Below, in pieces: positions 1 to 9,272 of a stretch of 19,963 nt of DNA (position 1 is its first letter; each line of letters starts with the position of its first letter). The notes beneath the pieces were generated by a model that was given only the letters and a program-made list of their open reading frames with translations, did not search any database and was not told the origin of the DNA. The translations under genes and the position numbers were made by a program. The DNA comes from Stramenopiles sp. TOSAG23-3 (taxonomy: Eukaryota > Sar): NCBI GenBank assembly GCA_900128585.1, contig LT642363.1:1-19963 (forward strand), given 5' to 3'.

Positions 1-267
1 TTTTTTTATTTCACAAAAAATGGTTTAGTTTATTTTCACTATACCAATTTTTATAGGCTAATATTACAAGTACAAAAAACATTGAATTTTATCGCAAAAA
101 CTTAAAATACGGTACAACAAAATTGTGATTTTTGAATACTCAAGGACTCCCAGCTATATGCAGAAAGGAGCTACGGAAGAGTTCACATATCACTCTACTA
201 TGAACTTTTCGAAAGTGAGCAGAGATTGGGATTCTCGAGCACATGGAAGATTGTACTTGCGTAGAAA

Positions 268-1044
268 ATGAAACTGCCTCAAATAACAATCGTGTTGGGT
301 TTCTTTTTTGCTGTTGCTTACATCAACAGATACAACCATGTAACTATTATTACTACTAAAGAGACTGGTCGCCAGAGCGTCTTATGGAGCAAACCTGCAA
401 ACGCAACATTTTTTTCTCCGGCTTTGATTGATACGACTACCAATGCGTCGTTACGAGCACCTAATCGAACCAACTCTACAAAACAAACCGCATTGTCCTT
501 TGCACCAAGGACAAACACACCACTTCAGAAAAAAATTGAATGTTCGTCAGATTTTGCAATCCAAAAATTTAGACAAGAAAAAGGGCAAATAGGAAAGTTG
601 TACGAACATCCAGAAAGATTTCCAAAAAATGCAATTATAATTGAAGCTGGTGCATTTTCGGGTCGTGATGCAAAAGTATGTATAGCAAATTCAAAAAACC
701 GTGGCGTTAATCTCGATGGCATGCAATTCCGACTTTATGAACCTATGCAAGATGCATATAACAAATTGGCATCATTTGCTGACAAATTATCCTTTGTAAA
801 GACTTTTCCAGCAGGCATTAGCAGCCGCAACACAACTATGTGTATGAACATCGATGATGTTTCCGATGCTGCTGTTACCAGAGACTGTGAAAATGTGAAA
901 ATAAAAACAAATAAAAAAAAGGACACTTTCAAAGTAGTCGATGTCGCGTCTACGTGGAGTAAAACAGAACAAGTGTACCTAGAAGAGGCGTTTTCTTACA
1001 GCTATAGGCACAGGCGAGTTGGAAAATCTGCTTTCTCGAATTGA
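268..1044 (+). CDS. FkbM-like SAM methyltransferase, signal-anchored, C-terminus incomplete
   Basis: The ATG at 268 opens a 258-residue frame. Residues 4-20 are hydrophobic, followed by a Thr/Ser/Asn-rich linker, which suggests a type II signal anchor facing the secretory lumen. Residues about 90-235 resemble the FkbM-type SAM-dependent methyltransferase fold: motif I is EAGAFSG (Glu at residue 126) and the acidic strand after it is LYEP (Glu at residue 158), as expected for SAM and ribose binding. The later strand FKVVDVAST fits the 'valine-rich strand before the K-D-x-E-G motif' of the family, but that K-D-x-E-G motif and the rest of the fold are absent; the frame ends in an unrelated-looking basic tail. 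It is therefore truncated, frameshifted, or spliced onward: a GTAAAA donor at 959 and a TTTTCTTACAG acceptor ending at 1001 would remove 43 nt and join it in frame to the next gene. Codons are AT-rich. Methyl acceptor unknown. The family call is an inference from motifs. Confidence 0.6.
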   Translation: MKLPQITIVLGFFFAVAYINRYNHVTIITTKETGRQSVLWSKPANATFFSPALIDTTTNASLRAPNRTNSTKQTALSFAPRTNTPLQKKIECSSDFAIQKFRQEKGQIGKLYEHPERFPKNAIIIEAGAFSGRDAKVCIANSKNRGVNLDGMQFRLYEPMQDAYNKLASFADKLSFVKTFPAGISSRNTTMCMNIDDVSDAAVTRDCENVKIKTNKKKDTFKVVDVASTWSKTEQVYLEEAFSYSYRHRRVGKSAFSN

Positions 1045-1048
1045 TCGA

Positions 1049-3824
1049 ATGGAAAACGGAGACAAACCGACGGAGGCAAAGAAACCAAAACGAAAAAAAA
1101 ACACGGCCAATGCAAAACACAAAGCCGAAGTCTTATATCGCAGCAAAGCCGCAGCTGCTGCGAAAGAAGCCAAACGAATTAAGGCCATGATGGACCGGCA
1201 AGCGCGGGAAGTGGCGAAAATGAAAGCGTCAAAGAAGAATGAAAAGCACGTAATGAACAAGCTAAACCGTCAACTAAAGGAGAAAGACGATAAGATAAAA
1301 GAACTAATGGACGAGAAGAAATCTTCACATTCTAATGTGAGTGACGACAAATTAAAAAAACACCGCAAAATCTCGACTGATCGACGCAAACAAGACATTC
1401 AGCAAAATTGACCCCAACTTAGCCGGTATATCTAAAGACGAGCTCATAACACTACGACGGGATTTGCGCACGAGCGAAACATCAAATGCCGCGACAAAAG
1501 CACAGCTAATTGAGCAACATTCGAGAATAGAACACCTGCTGAAAGAAAGAAATGAGTTGTTGGCAATAGCCGCTGATGGACAGGTAGACGAAGAAGAACA
1601 GAAGCAAGTTGCAAAAATGTTCGAAGAAAGCGCAAAGGAAAGGAAAAATATGGAAACGCGCTACAGGTTTTTGCAGCTCGCAAACGAGGAAACATTCACA
1701 AAGCTAAATGAAGCACTGGATAACGTGCGCAAGAACGATACAAATATCGGAGAGTTGGAGGAAGAAATGGGCCGTCTGAGAGCCAAGTTACGCAACAAAG
1801 ACGGGGAAGCGAATACTGCGGTCGCATTATCAGAGAAAGCCCGGAACAGACTTGAGCAAGATTTGAAACATTCGAAGACGGATTTGATGGCACTGAAAAT
1901 GCTGACAAAAATGCTGCATGATGGGACAATTCGCCGGGACAGAAAAATTGTGCGGCTGAGTGATGAAATCGTGGAACTAAAGAAAGCGATAAAGTTACGC
2001 AAACAAGAGCTCAAAGAGCTGTTTCTATCTAACGAAACGTTTTCCTCAAGTTTTATAGCATCGGCCCACGAAAGCGAGCAATTAGCAACACGGCTGCGTT
2101 TTTGGCGCCAAAAATATGATTCGGAAGTAACAAATCTTATTCAGAGCTTCGACCAGAAGACTATGACATTAAAAGAAGAACAGCAGAAGAAATTAAATGC
2201 TATACGAAATAAATACAAAGCATTGGTGGAGGAAAGACAAATGGAAAAGGTGAAGCAAGCGCAAGAGTACCGGGAAAAACTTGAAAATTTGAATTTGGTT
2301 AAGAATGAAGAAAAGAGACAATTGGTGCTACGAATGCAAGCACGATTGGATGAGTATGCAGAGGACAAAACACAAGCCGATCGAAAATTAGTTGTGAATG
2401 ACATAAGGCTTAAAGAAACGATGGGTAAACTAGAAACAGTCGAAGAAGAGCTGCAGCAGAGCAGAGTTCTATGTGCAAATTTAACATCTTCGATTAAGAG
2501 TTTGGATTGGGCAGCCCTCACGTTACATCGACAGAGAGCGATAACGCTTCAGTGTTTAGCGGATGTAGCGCAGAACTTTTTTGTAACGCACCGCAGAAAG
2601 GCAGAGTTAGAACAAAGCTTTGGTGGCCTCACAAAAACGGACATCCTACTGCACAGCAATATGTCAGATTTCCCCCCCGAACACAGTCATGGGCGCCAAA
2701 ATGAACACCGAGATCTTGTGAACAATCACTTGGGCTTGTCCCCAAGAGGAAAGAGAGGAAATTGCAGAGTACCCCAGTACATGTCTCTGATGCACCTGGC
2801 TAGTGGAAACGATATTCGTCGTGGGCACGGCATCAAGCAGAAACTAATCCAGCAGTCCCGGCCACTTCAGACCACAACACCCAAAAAGACTTTCAAGAAG
2901 CGCCAGCAGGCTAAACACATAGTACTTAAAGCCGCAAGTTTTGGTCCTACCCCATCGGGTACGTACACAAAAACGGTGCAAGGGAGTGAAAACCAATTGT
3001 CTGTTTCGCACCCAGAGGGCAAAACCCCAATGAAAGAAACTTTCCCACTAGGTCTAAAGGGTACAAAAGAGCCAACGGGATTCGGTAGTGAAACCGTAAA
3101 AGCAGTACTGCAGTATCTTTGCACTGCTACAAAATCATACGCTTCCAAATTCGATGTTTATAATGCAAAAAAACACAGCTACAGGGATACAACAAGTAAT
3201 GCTCCCACGTACCGATCCTCAATGCCGTTGATAAACTTCAAAGCCTTGACAGCAATCGTGATTGACCACCACCAGGAAATGCTGAAGTCGACAGTCACCG
3301 AACTGAAAAAATCCGGTATCGGAATGGTCCATACAGCCAGGACAATTGAAGTCGCCCGGTCAGTGTTTGCAACAAAAATAATCGACATTGTTTTGATACG
3401 ATATTGGATGCCAGAAGGAACTGCAGAAAAGACGATCAAGAAATTGTGGGGAACCAGCGCTTCTTCACAAAATGCTTACACTGCCGGGCCTGCAAACTTG
3501 CGATTCTGGAGCAAAGCTCTTGAATCGATTGTAGTGATTACCACTTACGACCCACAATGCCGGGCTGAACAAGATGCAATTTTTGCTGCAGACGCAAGCG
3601 GCAAAAGGTTAAGTAAAGCATGGACAGGAGGAGGGTCTATGAGGCAAATAGTAAAACCTTTGAATGTGCCGCTCACCGATTGCCACGCACTTTCATTGCC
3701 CCTTGAACCGCACAGCGTAAAAAAAAACGAACAAGCTGGTAACGCCCGTCAGGGAAGAAACTCACTAGAAGAGACTCTTTACAAAGCCGTCTTGGGCAAG
3801 CTCTGTAAATCAATAGCAGTGTAA
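1049..3824 (+). CDS. Coiled-coil protein with C-terminal degenerate receiver (pseudo-REC) domain; one frame break
   Basis: The first segment, from ATG 1049 to about 1350, is lysine/alanine/glutamate-rich coiled coil. The second, open from 1356 to the stop at 3822-3824, continues with heptad-rich coiled coil to about 2560, a low-complexity basic linker, and a folded C-terminal domain (about 3243-3700). The two segments are in different frames. The protein-like reading after the A7 run at 1354-1360 suggests a one-base indel there; a 58-nt intron from GTGAGT (1337) to AG (1394) would also restore frame. No Met is needed at 1464, where the frame is already open. The C-terminal domain follows the response-regulator pattern: AIVIDHH for the acidic first strand, IVLIRYWMPEG for the phosphorylation strand (Arg replaces the acceptor Asp), VVITT for strand 4, and IVKPLN with the conserved Lys-Pro. 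It is a likely non-phosphorylated scaffold, perhaps cytoskeletal or signalling; function is not known. The start is uncertain because the upstream frame is open from 983. Confidence 0.65.
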
Positions 3825-3966
3825 TGTGCCATCCAAATTAGGGTGGGACGTGAAGCCGCTTTGGACGATGAAATCCCTTTTTCTCTATCTTCAAAAATTC
3901 ATAACAGGAGCAGATTCACATTCACGGTATAGTACTTGTCTCACTCATAGATAACGCAAACCTTGT

Positions 3967-4080
3967 GTGATTTTCCAAGCACCAGCGTAAATGTTTTAGA
4001 GCTGCTCGTTGTCAGTCTTGTAAATCAGCCAAGGGATTGACATTTGTGGGTTAGGGTGGCGTGGGAGGGTTGTTCAGGTC
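3967..4080 (+). repeat. Dispersed repeat core, diverged copy 1
   Basis: From TGATTTTCCAAGCA this block follows the same order of words as the blocks at 4341-4459 and 16543-16662: a CTCGTTGTC word, TCTTGTAAATC, CAAGGGATTG, TGTGGGTT, then a G-rich tail. It is the most diverged of the three. The preceding CTCACTCATAGATAAC (about 3941-3956) also matches the sequence before the 16543 copy, so similarity extends upstream. No terminal inverted repeat is visible at this copy, so it is probably a truncated element. Confidence 0.6.
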
Positions 4081-4280
4081 GGTAGAGAGCATGTGAGCAA
4101 GCGGGCTCAAACCGAGCGGCGAAGCGAGCAATTGATGTGCCCTGAGGTTGAAGATACTGGTAGAGTCGGGGCGTCCGAGGGTAGCTGTGAGGCTGGGACG
4201 TCGCTGTTGTCTGCTGGGGCGTGGGCGTATAGTATTCATAAGTTTAAACTTTTGTCTCGGCAAAAAAATAAATTAGATAA

Positions 4281-4459
4281 TAAAAACAAGAAAATTGGCT
4301 GTTATTTAAGTAATTAAATTTAGCTTCCTCATACCCTAATGATCTTCCAAGCAGCGGCTTAATTGTTTTTGAGGTGCTCGTTGTCTGTCTTGTAAATCGG
4401 TCAAGGGGTTGTCGTCTGTGGGTTGAAGTGTCGGGGAAGGGTCGTTTGTGTCATTTTCG
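4281..4459 (+). mobile_element. Partial TA-flanked inverted-repeat element (left end plus core)
   Basis: TA at 4281-4282 is followed by the terminal motif AAAACAAGAAAATTGGCTGT (4283-4302), a subterminal AAATTTAGCTTCCTCATACCC, and the repeat core beginning GATCTTCCAAGCAGCGGC at 4341. The core runs to GTGTCATTTTCG at 4459 and is close to the copy at 16543-16662. No matching right terminus follows before the Kelch gene, so the element is cut off on that side. The left end is identical to the end of the intact 17430-17646 element. Confidence 0.75.
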
Positions 4460-4612
4460 GTCAGCAGTGCGGTAGACGAGGTTCGTTGGCGTGCCCGTCG
4501 GGATCTCGTCCAGATAATAATACAGTTTTTAGAGAAATTTCTTTTAAAATTTAACTTTAAGGGAATTTGTTTTTATTTTAAATGTGTGTAGGTGTGATTC
4601 TGCATTTTCGTA

Positions 4613-6256
4613 TTAAACATTTCGCACCCGCGCTCGAATGATATACTCACTGTGTCGACCGACCGGTACCCCAGGGTACGACGTGTCTGGTTGAAAACAG
4701 CCAACGCCAGTTTCACCCCCAACGATGTAAATCGAATCATTGCTGCCGATGATCATGGAAGGGTTCAGGTTAATCGGCAACGGATCGGTCCAAAAAAACT
4801 CCCGTTTCATTATGTCGTACACAAGAACCCCATTGGAGTAATCGTACTGGTTTACCTTCTGCCCAAGGTACGGGTACTCTTTGGGCACATCTTTCCGTAC
4901 CGTTGGGCTAGCACCGTGAACGGTAATGCTCGTCCTGTACCCGTAACCCCCCAGAAGGACCACATAGCGCTTCTGGAAGACAGGCGCGCTCCCCCAATTC
5001 GAAGTCACAAACGGGGTGTCCGGGAGTCTCGACCATTTCCCATTCTCGATACTGTAAGACCAGTTGTCTAGCACGCTTTTAAACGTGTTTGTAGACCCGA
5101 TTGACGTGCCAGAGGTAATGCCGCCAAAAAGATAAAGGACATTGTCCACGCACGCCAGCGCTCCGTTCATTCGTGCGTTTCCGGGCAAATTTGGCAGGCG
5201 TGCCCAAGACTCTCGCTTCGGGTCATACTCCCACGAGAACGTTCCCAGTCCCTTGTTCTCATGCTTGTTGTCGTGGTCGGTATGAAACAACTCGGAATCA
5301 TAATCGGCCCCGCCAACAATGTACACCTTCCCATTGCCGCACGATACAATTCCCATGTAAACGCCTTGGTTAACGGGCAAATCGGGAAGCTTTGACCATT
5401 CAAATAGACCAGTTTTTTTATCACGCTGCAACCGGTAGCCGTCTTTTCGGGCATAGGCGTTTGATTTTTTCTGTTTCAGCATCTCCATCGACGCATTGGA
5501 AGCCAGTGGCGTGTAACTAAATCCCCCCCAGCAGTACAAGGCCCCAGAGTCTTTGCCAACGTTTGCACATTTGTGCCCCTGTCGAGCTCCGCCGGGAAAC
5601 CCAGGAAGGGGTTTGTCCCAAACATGGTCAACAGTTACAGGGACATTCCCATTCGCTTTCCCTCTTAATTCAAGGGCAAACGAGTCCGCGTTAAACCCCC
5701 GCTCCCCACAACAGTAATGAGCCCGGAATTCATGGTTTCCCCCGCAAAAGCCGCCGAACGTGACCAGACGATCGTGTACGATCCCACCCCCACTGTCTTG
5801 GACCCCCTGCGGCAGCGTCGCAATTATATCGTACGAAACCCTTACAGGCGCTTTCGCGTAGTGTTCGTATTTTAAATTAAGCTGCGACGGGTAGCCCCCC
5901 AGGCTCCTGGAAAAAGTCGATCTCAACAGCCCGTAGCCCATGGTGCAAGTTCGTTCATCTGGCGCTATTCCAAGTTTCTGAAAGGAGTTTGGATACGAAC
6001 CAGGGGACGTTATCGGCAACAACTTGAAGAAAAATGTTTTCCAAAACTTACTCTGGTACCGGTACGGAAGCTGAAAGATATCATCGTCCGTCAAGATTCC
6101 ACCGCAGAAGTCAGCACCGTTTTTGCTTGCGAGAAAGTGCGTGGTATGGTCCAACCGATTCTGCCGAAGTGGAGTGTCCACCACATTTAGGGAAGTTAAC
6201 TGTAAAACAACCAGAAGTAAAATTAGAAAAACGACCCTCAAAACCGTTTGCCTCAT
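4613..6256 (-). CDS. Kelch-repeat beta-propeller protein with N-terminal signal anchor
   Basis: The ATG at 6256 (MRQTVLRV) is the first Met, giving 547 residues; the frame extends three codons further to a GTG, which I do not use. Residues 5-22 are hydrophobic and form a signal peptide or anchor. The rest is a galactose-oxidase/Kelch propeller: six Gly-Gly doublets at about residues 168, 244, 315, 378, 436 and 513, each after a hydrophobic strand (for example VLYLFGG, VYIVGG, YVVLLGG, IYIVGG), with W-x-x-L-P motifs between them (WSKLPDLP, WARLPNLP, WSRLPDTP). Cysteine pairs such as YCC (181-183) and several N-x-S/T sites agree with a secreted or lumenal location. Kelch propellers usually bind proteins or glycans; no oxidase copper ligands are evident to me. 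Codon use is GC-richer than in the genes at 268-3824. It converges with the coiled-coil gene. Confidence 0.88.
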   Translation of the reverse strand: MRQTVLRVVFLILLLVVLQLTSLNVVDTPLRQNRLDHTTHFLASKNGADFCGGILTDDDIFQLPYRYQSKFWKTFFFKLLPITSPGSYPNSFQKLGIAPDERTCTMGYGLLRSTFSRSLGGYPSQLNLKYEHYAKAPVRVSYDIIATLPQGVQDSGGGIVHDRLVTFGGFCGGNHEFRAHYCCGERGFNADSFALELRGKANGNVPVTVDHVWDKPLPGFPGGARQGHKCANVGKDSGALYCWGGFSYTPLASNASMEMLKQKKSNAYARKDGYRLQRDKKTGLFEWSKLPDLPVNQGVYMGIVSCGNGKVYIVGGADYDSELFHTDHDNKHENKGLGTFSWEYDPKRESWARLPNLPGNARMNGALACVDNVLYLFGGITSGTSIGSTNTFKSVLDNWSYSIENGKWSRLPDTPFVTSNWGSAPVFQKRYVVLLGGYGYRTSITVHGASPTVRKDVPKEYPYLGQKVNQYDYSNGVLVYDIMKREFFWTDPLPINLNPSMIIGSNDSIYIVGGETGVGCFQPDTSYPGVPVGRHSEYIIRARVRNV

Positions 6257-7890
6257 CAAAACCACGCAAACTGAAGCCTCGGTTTTCGTCGCAGGGAGTG
6301 CTAAAGAAAGCAGCTGGCGAATTGTTGCCTGGGATTAACTCATAACTGCGCTGTTGCAATTGGTGAGGAAGAACAAGGGCATATGGTGCGATGACGCATT
6401 CAGTAAACAAAATAGAGAGAGAAATATCCGGAGGATAATATAATGTATAGACGACGACACGACGACACGACGACTGCAATATAATCGGGAAGAATAATAA
6501 ATAATTCTTCTCCACCTCCTCGTCGTGCTACTGTTTCAGTTCAATATCGAGGGAGAGGACGACAACATTGCGTATTATTATTATTATTTTAAAAAAAGTT
6601 CAAAATTGCACGAGTGTCCCTATCAAATTCAAATACTGTTCAATAGTAGCTATAGTTCGAAGTTTCTGCTTGTACATTAATGTGGTATAATACAGTTCCA
6701 TATGAACAGTAAACAGTAGATTCGATATTTTTGATCAGCTAGTCTAAGGCAATTTCGAGCGGGCCCTCGGTTGCTCCTTGATAGGCCGGACGAACAACGA
6801 ACAGTTATCCGCAAGGCACAAGGATAAAGCTATATAAGGAAGGATATTGGAATAAAATATACAGTATGAAAGACATTCAAAGATTGTGGTGGTGGTTGTT
6901 TTTTGATCAGTTGTTTGTAGAGTGTGTGGAAGGCGAATTTTTTACGCAGGAAAAAAACTTTTCAAATGCAATGTAATAATAATAAAATAATAGACGACCA
7001 AAATATACATTATTCTATTATATATTTTATTATTAATAAATACCGGTACGTACAGGTATTATAGGTACCTGGTACCTTTCGAATTCTTACCATTTTTTAT
7101 TATTATTTACAGAATATTTATTTTTTTGACTTTTTATTAAAAACTATATTTTAGAGTTGTTTTTTATTTTAAATTAAAGAACTACTTGAAATATTATTTA
7201 TATAAAATATGTTTTTACTACTGTAACAAAAACACCACCACCATGGCATATTAATATTTTATATTACATTACTACATTACTACTCCAACTCTTCTTTATT
7301 ATACGGTAAAATACCACCTTCGTAATGTCAATTATTATTTAGACGGCGACTTTTTTATTTTATTATTATTGTTTTGATCGGTTTGATTAATTTAATTGTT
7401 CTTCTATTATACTACTATTATTACCAGTAACTTGTTGATATCATATGTATATAATCTCAAATATTACAGCAGCAGTTAGTCGTCTAATATTAATTATTAG
7501 TTATTGTGTGTTATTATTATTATAATTATATTTTTAATAAAGAAAAACACCGACACGAACTAACAAATGACAACCAAACAAAGAAATAAAAAATGAACAG
7601 CCGTCTACCTCGACAATAACTGTTATTGTTGTGATTAAACAAACAAAAGGGAAACGCCATTCTAAAATCTGGAAAACGGGCCGCCCCAGTGATCGGTGAC
7701 ATAAGAAGTTGTCTCATGCAACCACGCCAGTCGGCATTGAATACGCTTGTCTACCGTGTCTGGACTCCCTCGCCGCGCTCTTCCGTGTCGACGTAGCAGA
7801 AAGAACCCTTCGTTGCCTTTTGCGCCCCCCCCCCCATTCAACCTCACGCCCACTGCACACTCCGCCTTGTATTGTCTAGAAATCGCCACG
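6257..7890. other. AT-rich divergent intergenic region
   Basis: The region lies between the divergent Kelch and FemAB-like genes, so it should contain both promoters and 5' UTRs, but I cannot place either. It holds a short CGACGACA-type tandem repeat (about 6449-6474), TTATT-type microsatellites (for example 6572-6590), a TATATAAGG at 6831-6839 of unknown relevance, and a cluster of GGTAC-containing words at 7043-7078. An 11-base C run at 7825-7835 lies in the likely leader of the downstream gene. No convincing coding region or RNA gene is visible. Confidence 0.5.
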
Positions 7891-9027
7891 ATGGAAATAG
7901 CAAACAAACGTCGGTTGACGAAGAAAGAGAGAAAACGATTGGCAAAGGAAATGGCCAAAGTAAAGCTGAGCACCATGTCCCCGGCCGAAGTTTTGCAGCA
8001 GAACCGACCGTATTATGACGAACCCCTGTGGGTCGAACACCAAATAAAATATTATGAATTCAACAGTTACGAATTTATCAAAGACTTGTCGTTTAAAGAC
8101 TACCCTTGCACCATTCTACTTTTCAAATTTGCAGGGGAACATGTTCTCCGGGGTGGGGGGGGGGTTGTGGACGGCTTTATGTTCCCCCATGTAGAGACGA
8201 TGACGACGCTCCATTCGAAACGGCTAAATATCATCGAAACGCTGTGGAACAGGTTTTTGGCCATGTTCGAGAAGTACAGCATAAGGCACACTGTAATTTA
8301 CATGATGCCCCACGTCGCATTCGAGTTAAAGTTTAACATCTTCAACTTCGTTTCCGCGATCTCCCCAAGCTGCATAGCGCAGGACCTAAACCTGGCGTAC
8401 GTCCCCGAGGCGGGGAAGTCGATTTCTACGTGCGTGAAACGCGGCGCAAGATCGCTGATAAACCAATACTGCAAAGGGAAACTGTACAATGACGCAGGGA
8501 TCGATGTTTACTTTGGCAACGTTCCAGACGGAGTGATGAAAAAGATGGCCGATAAGCACTACTTGCTGGCAAAGCGGAAAACAAAGCCTCAAGTTTGTTG
8601 GGACATTTTGGAAGAGCTTGTTACCCAGAAGAAAGCCATCCTCGTAATGGGCAAGACCAAGGTCGTTGGGGACCATCCAGGGGGCGGCAGTGCAGAAGCC
8701 ATCACGGAATCGTATAATTTTGTTTACTTCTTCGTCTCGAAGAAGTTTTCTTACTACGCATTGAACGCGTGCTCCCGCAATTCTCCCATTTGTACCGTTT
8801 TGATTTACAGGGCCATGCAGTGGATATTTGACAACGGGGGGCAATTTGTAGACTTTTTTGTCCATAGTTCTTGCAAGTTTTGGCACACGAACCAAAAAGT
8901 GATCGATATAGCAACGTACAAAGAGTCTTTGTCTAATGTGATATTCCCGGGCTACCGATTGGAGTGGAGTGCGGACAACGCCACGAAGAAGGAAGCACAA
9001 TCATCTGAGAATGATAGTCAAGACTAA
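7891..9027 (+). CDS. FemAB/GNAT-like acyltransferase-fold protein
   Basis: The ATG at 7891 has a good context (GCCACGATGG). The frame is open for 48 codons upstream but has no ATG there. The product is 378 residues, starting with a lysine/arginine-rich helix (residues 5-25). The middle and end resemble FemAB-type GNAT folds. CVKRGARSLI (181-190) fits the 'R-x-x-I' start of the second GNAT half, followed by a helix with KHYLLAKRK, the strand KKAILVMGKTKVVG (247-260), and then SYYALNACSRNSPICTVL...AMQWIFDNGGQFVDF (287-321). This last part parallels the family pattern of a Tyr-containing strand, a long helix over many residues, then 'G-x-x-x-(F)-D'. Such proteins transfer amino acids or acyl groups; the substrate is unknown. 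There is no signal peptide, so it is probably cytosolic. A G10 run at 8155-8164 lies inside the frame, which reads through well. The last eight codons overlap a dispersed repeat. Confidence 0.6.
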   Translation: MEIANKRRLTKKERKRLAKEMAKVKLSTMSPAEVLQQNRPYYDEPLWVEHQIKYYEFNSYEFIKDLSFKDYPCTILLFKFAGEHVLRGGGGVVDGFMFPHVETMTTLHSKRLNIIETLWNRFLAMFEKYSIRHTVIYMMPHVAFELKFNIFNFVSAISPSCIAQDLNLAYVPEAGKSISTCVKRGARSLINQYCKGKLYNDAGIDVYFGNVPDGVMKKMADKHYLLAKRKTKPQVCWDILEELVTQKKAILVMGKTKVVGDHPGGGSAEAITESYNFVYFFVSKKFSYYALNACSRNSPICTVLIYRAMQWIFDNGGQFVDFFVHSSCKFWHTNQKVIDIATYKESLSNVIFPGYRLEWSADNATKKEAQSSENDSQD

Positions 9028-9100
9028 GTGACAAGGGTATGTCGATTAGTAAGACCAAAAGAGCAAAGATAAGTTCGCAGTTCATGAAGGAATGCAAACC
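9002..9100 (+). repeat. Transposon-derived repeat covering the gene 3' end
   Basis: Positions 9002-9099 align without gaps to 16726-16823 inside the 653-bp inverted-repeat element; by hand I count 17 differences in 98 bases (about 83% identity). Shared words include CATCTGAG, TCAAGAC, TGACAAGGGTAT, AGTTCGCAG and CATGAAGGAATG. The block includes the last codons and stop of the FemAB-like gene and its immediate 3' flank. Confidence 0.8.
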
Positions 9101-9185
9101 TAGAATGTCTAAATCTAGATGACCCGATAAAAAAGACCGACGAAAAAGCAATGATAGACTTGGATCGTTAGAAGATACATTAAAA

Positions 9186-9272
9186 TAAAACAAGAAAATT
9201 GGCTGTTATTTAAGTAAGATAATTAAAATTAAATGTACTGTGCGAACTGATCTCTAAATTTAGACATTCGAG
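9186..9272 (+). mobile_element. Element terminus plus flanking repeat
   Basis: TA at 9186-9187 precedes AAACAAGAAAATTGGCTGTT (9188-9207), one A shorter than other copies. The next part, ATGTACTGTGCGAACTGATC through TTTAGACATTC (to about 9269), matches the sequence just right of the 17430-17646 element (17650-17704), and in inverse orientation the nearby AGTTCGCAG/AATGTCTAAATCTAG at 9072-9119. This is a composite of element ends rather than one intact copy. Confidence 0.65.

Larger units (their letters stand above)
3825..4612. other. Convergent intergenic region with repeat fragments
   Basis: This stretch separates the 3' ends of two converging genes. I see no gene in it. An open frame at 4093-4317 is GC-rich repeat sequence and ends inside a transposon terminus, so I do not call it coding. 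The stretch holds the two repeat blocks listed separately at 3967-4080 and 4281-4459, and an upstream piece at about 3907-3925 (GAGCAGATTCACATTCACGG) that recurs inverted near 17035. Confidence 0.6.

Noticed and set aside
4093-4317. 74-codon open frame between the convergent genes
   Set aside because: It starts without an ATG, runs through a GC-rich repeat flank, and ends in a transposon terminus.
8386-9000. Long open frame on the minus strand opposite the FemAB-like gene
   Set aside because: It is antisense to a gene with clear family patterns and has no recognisable domain; it is a composition shadow.
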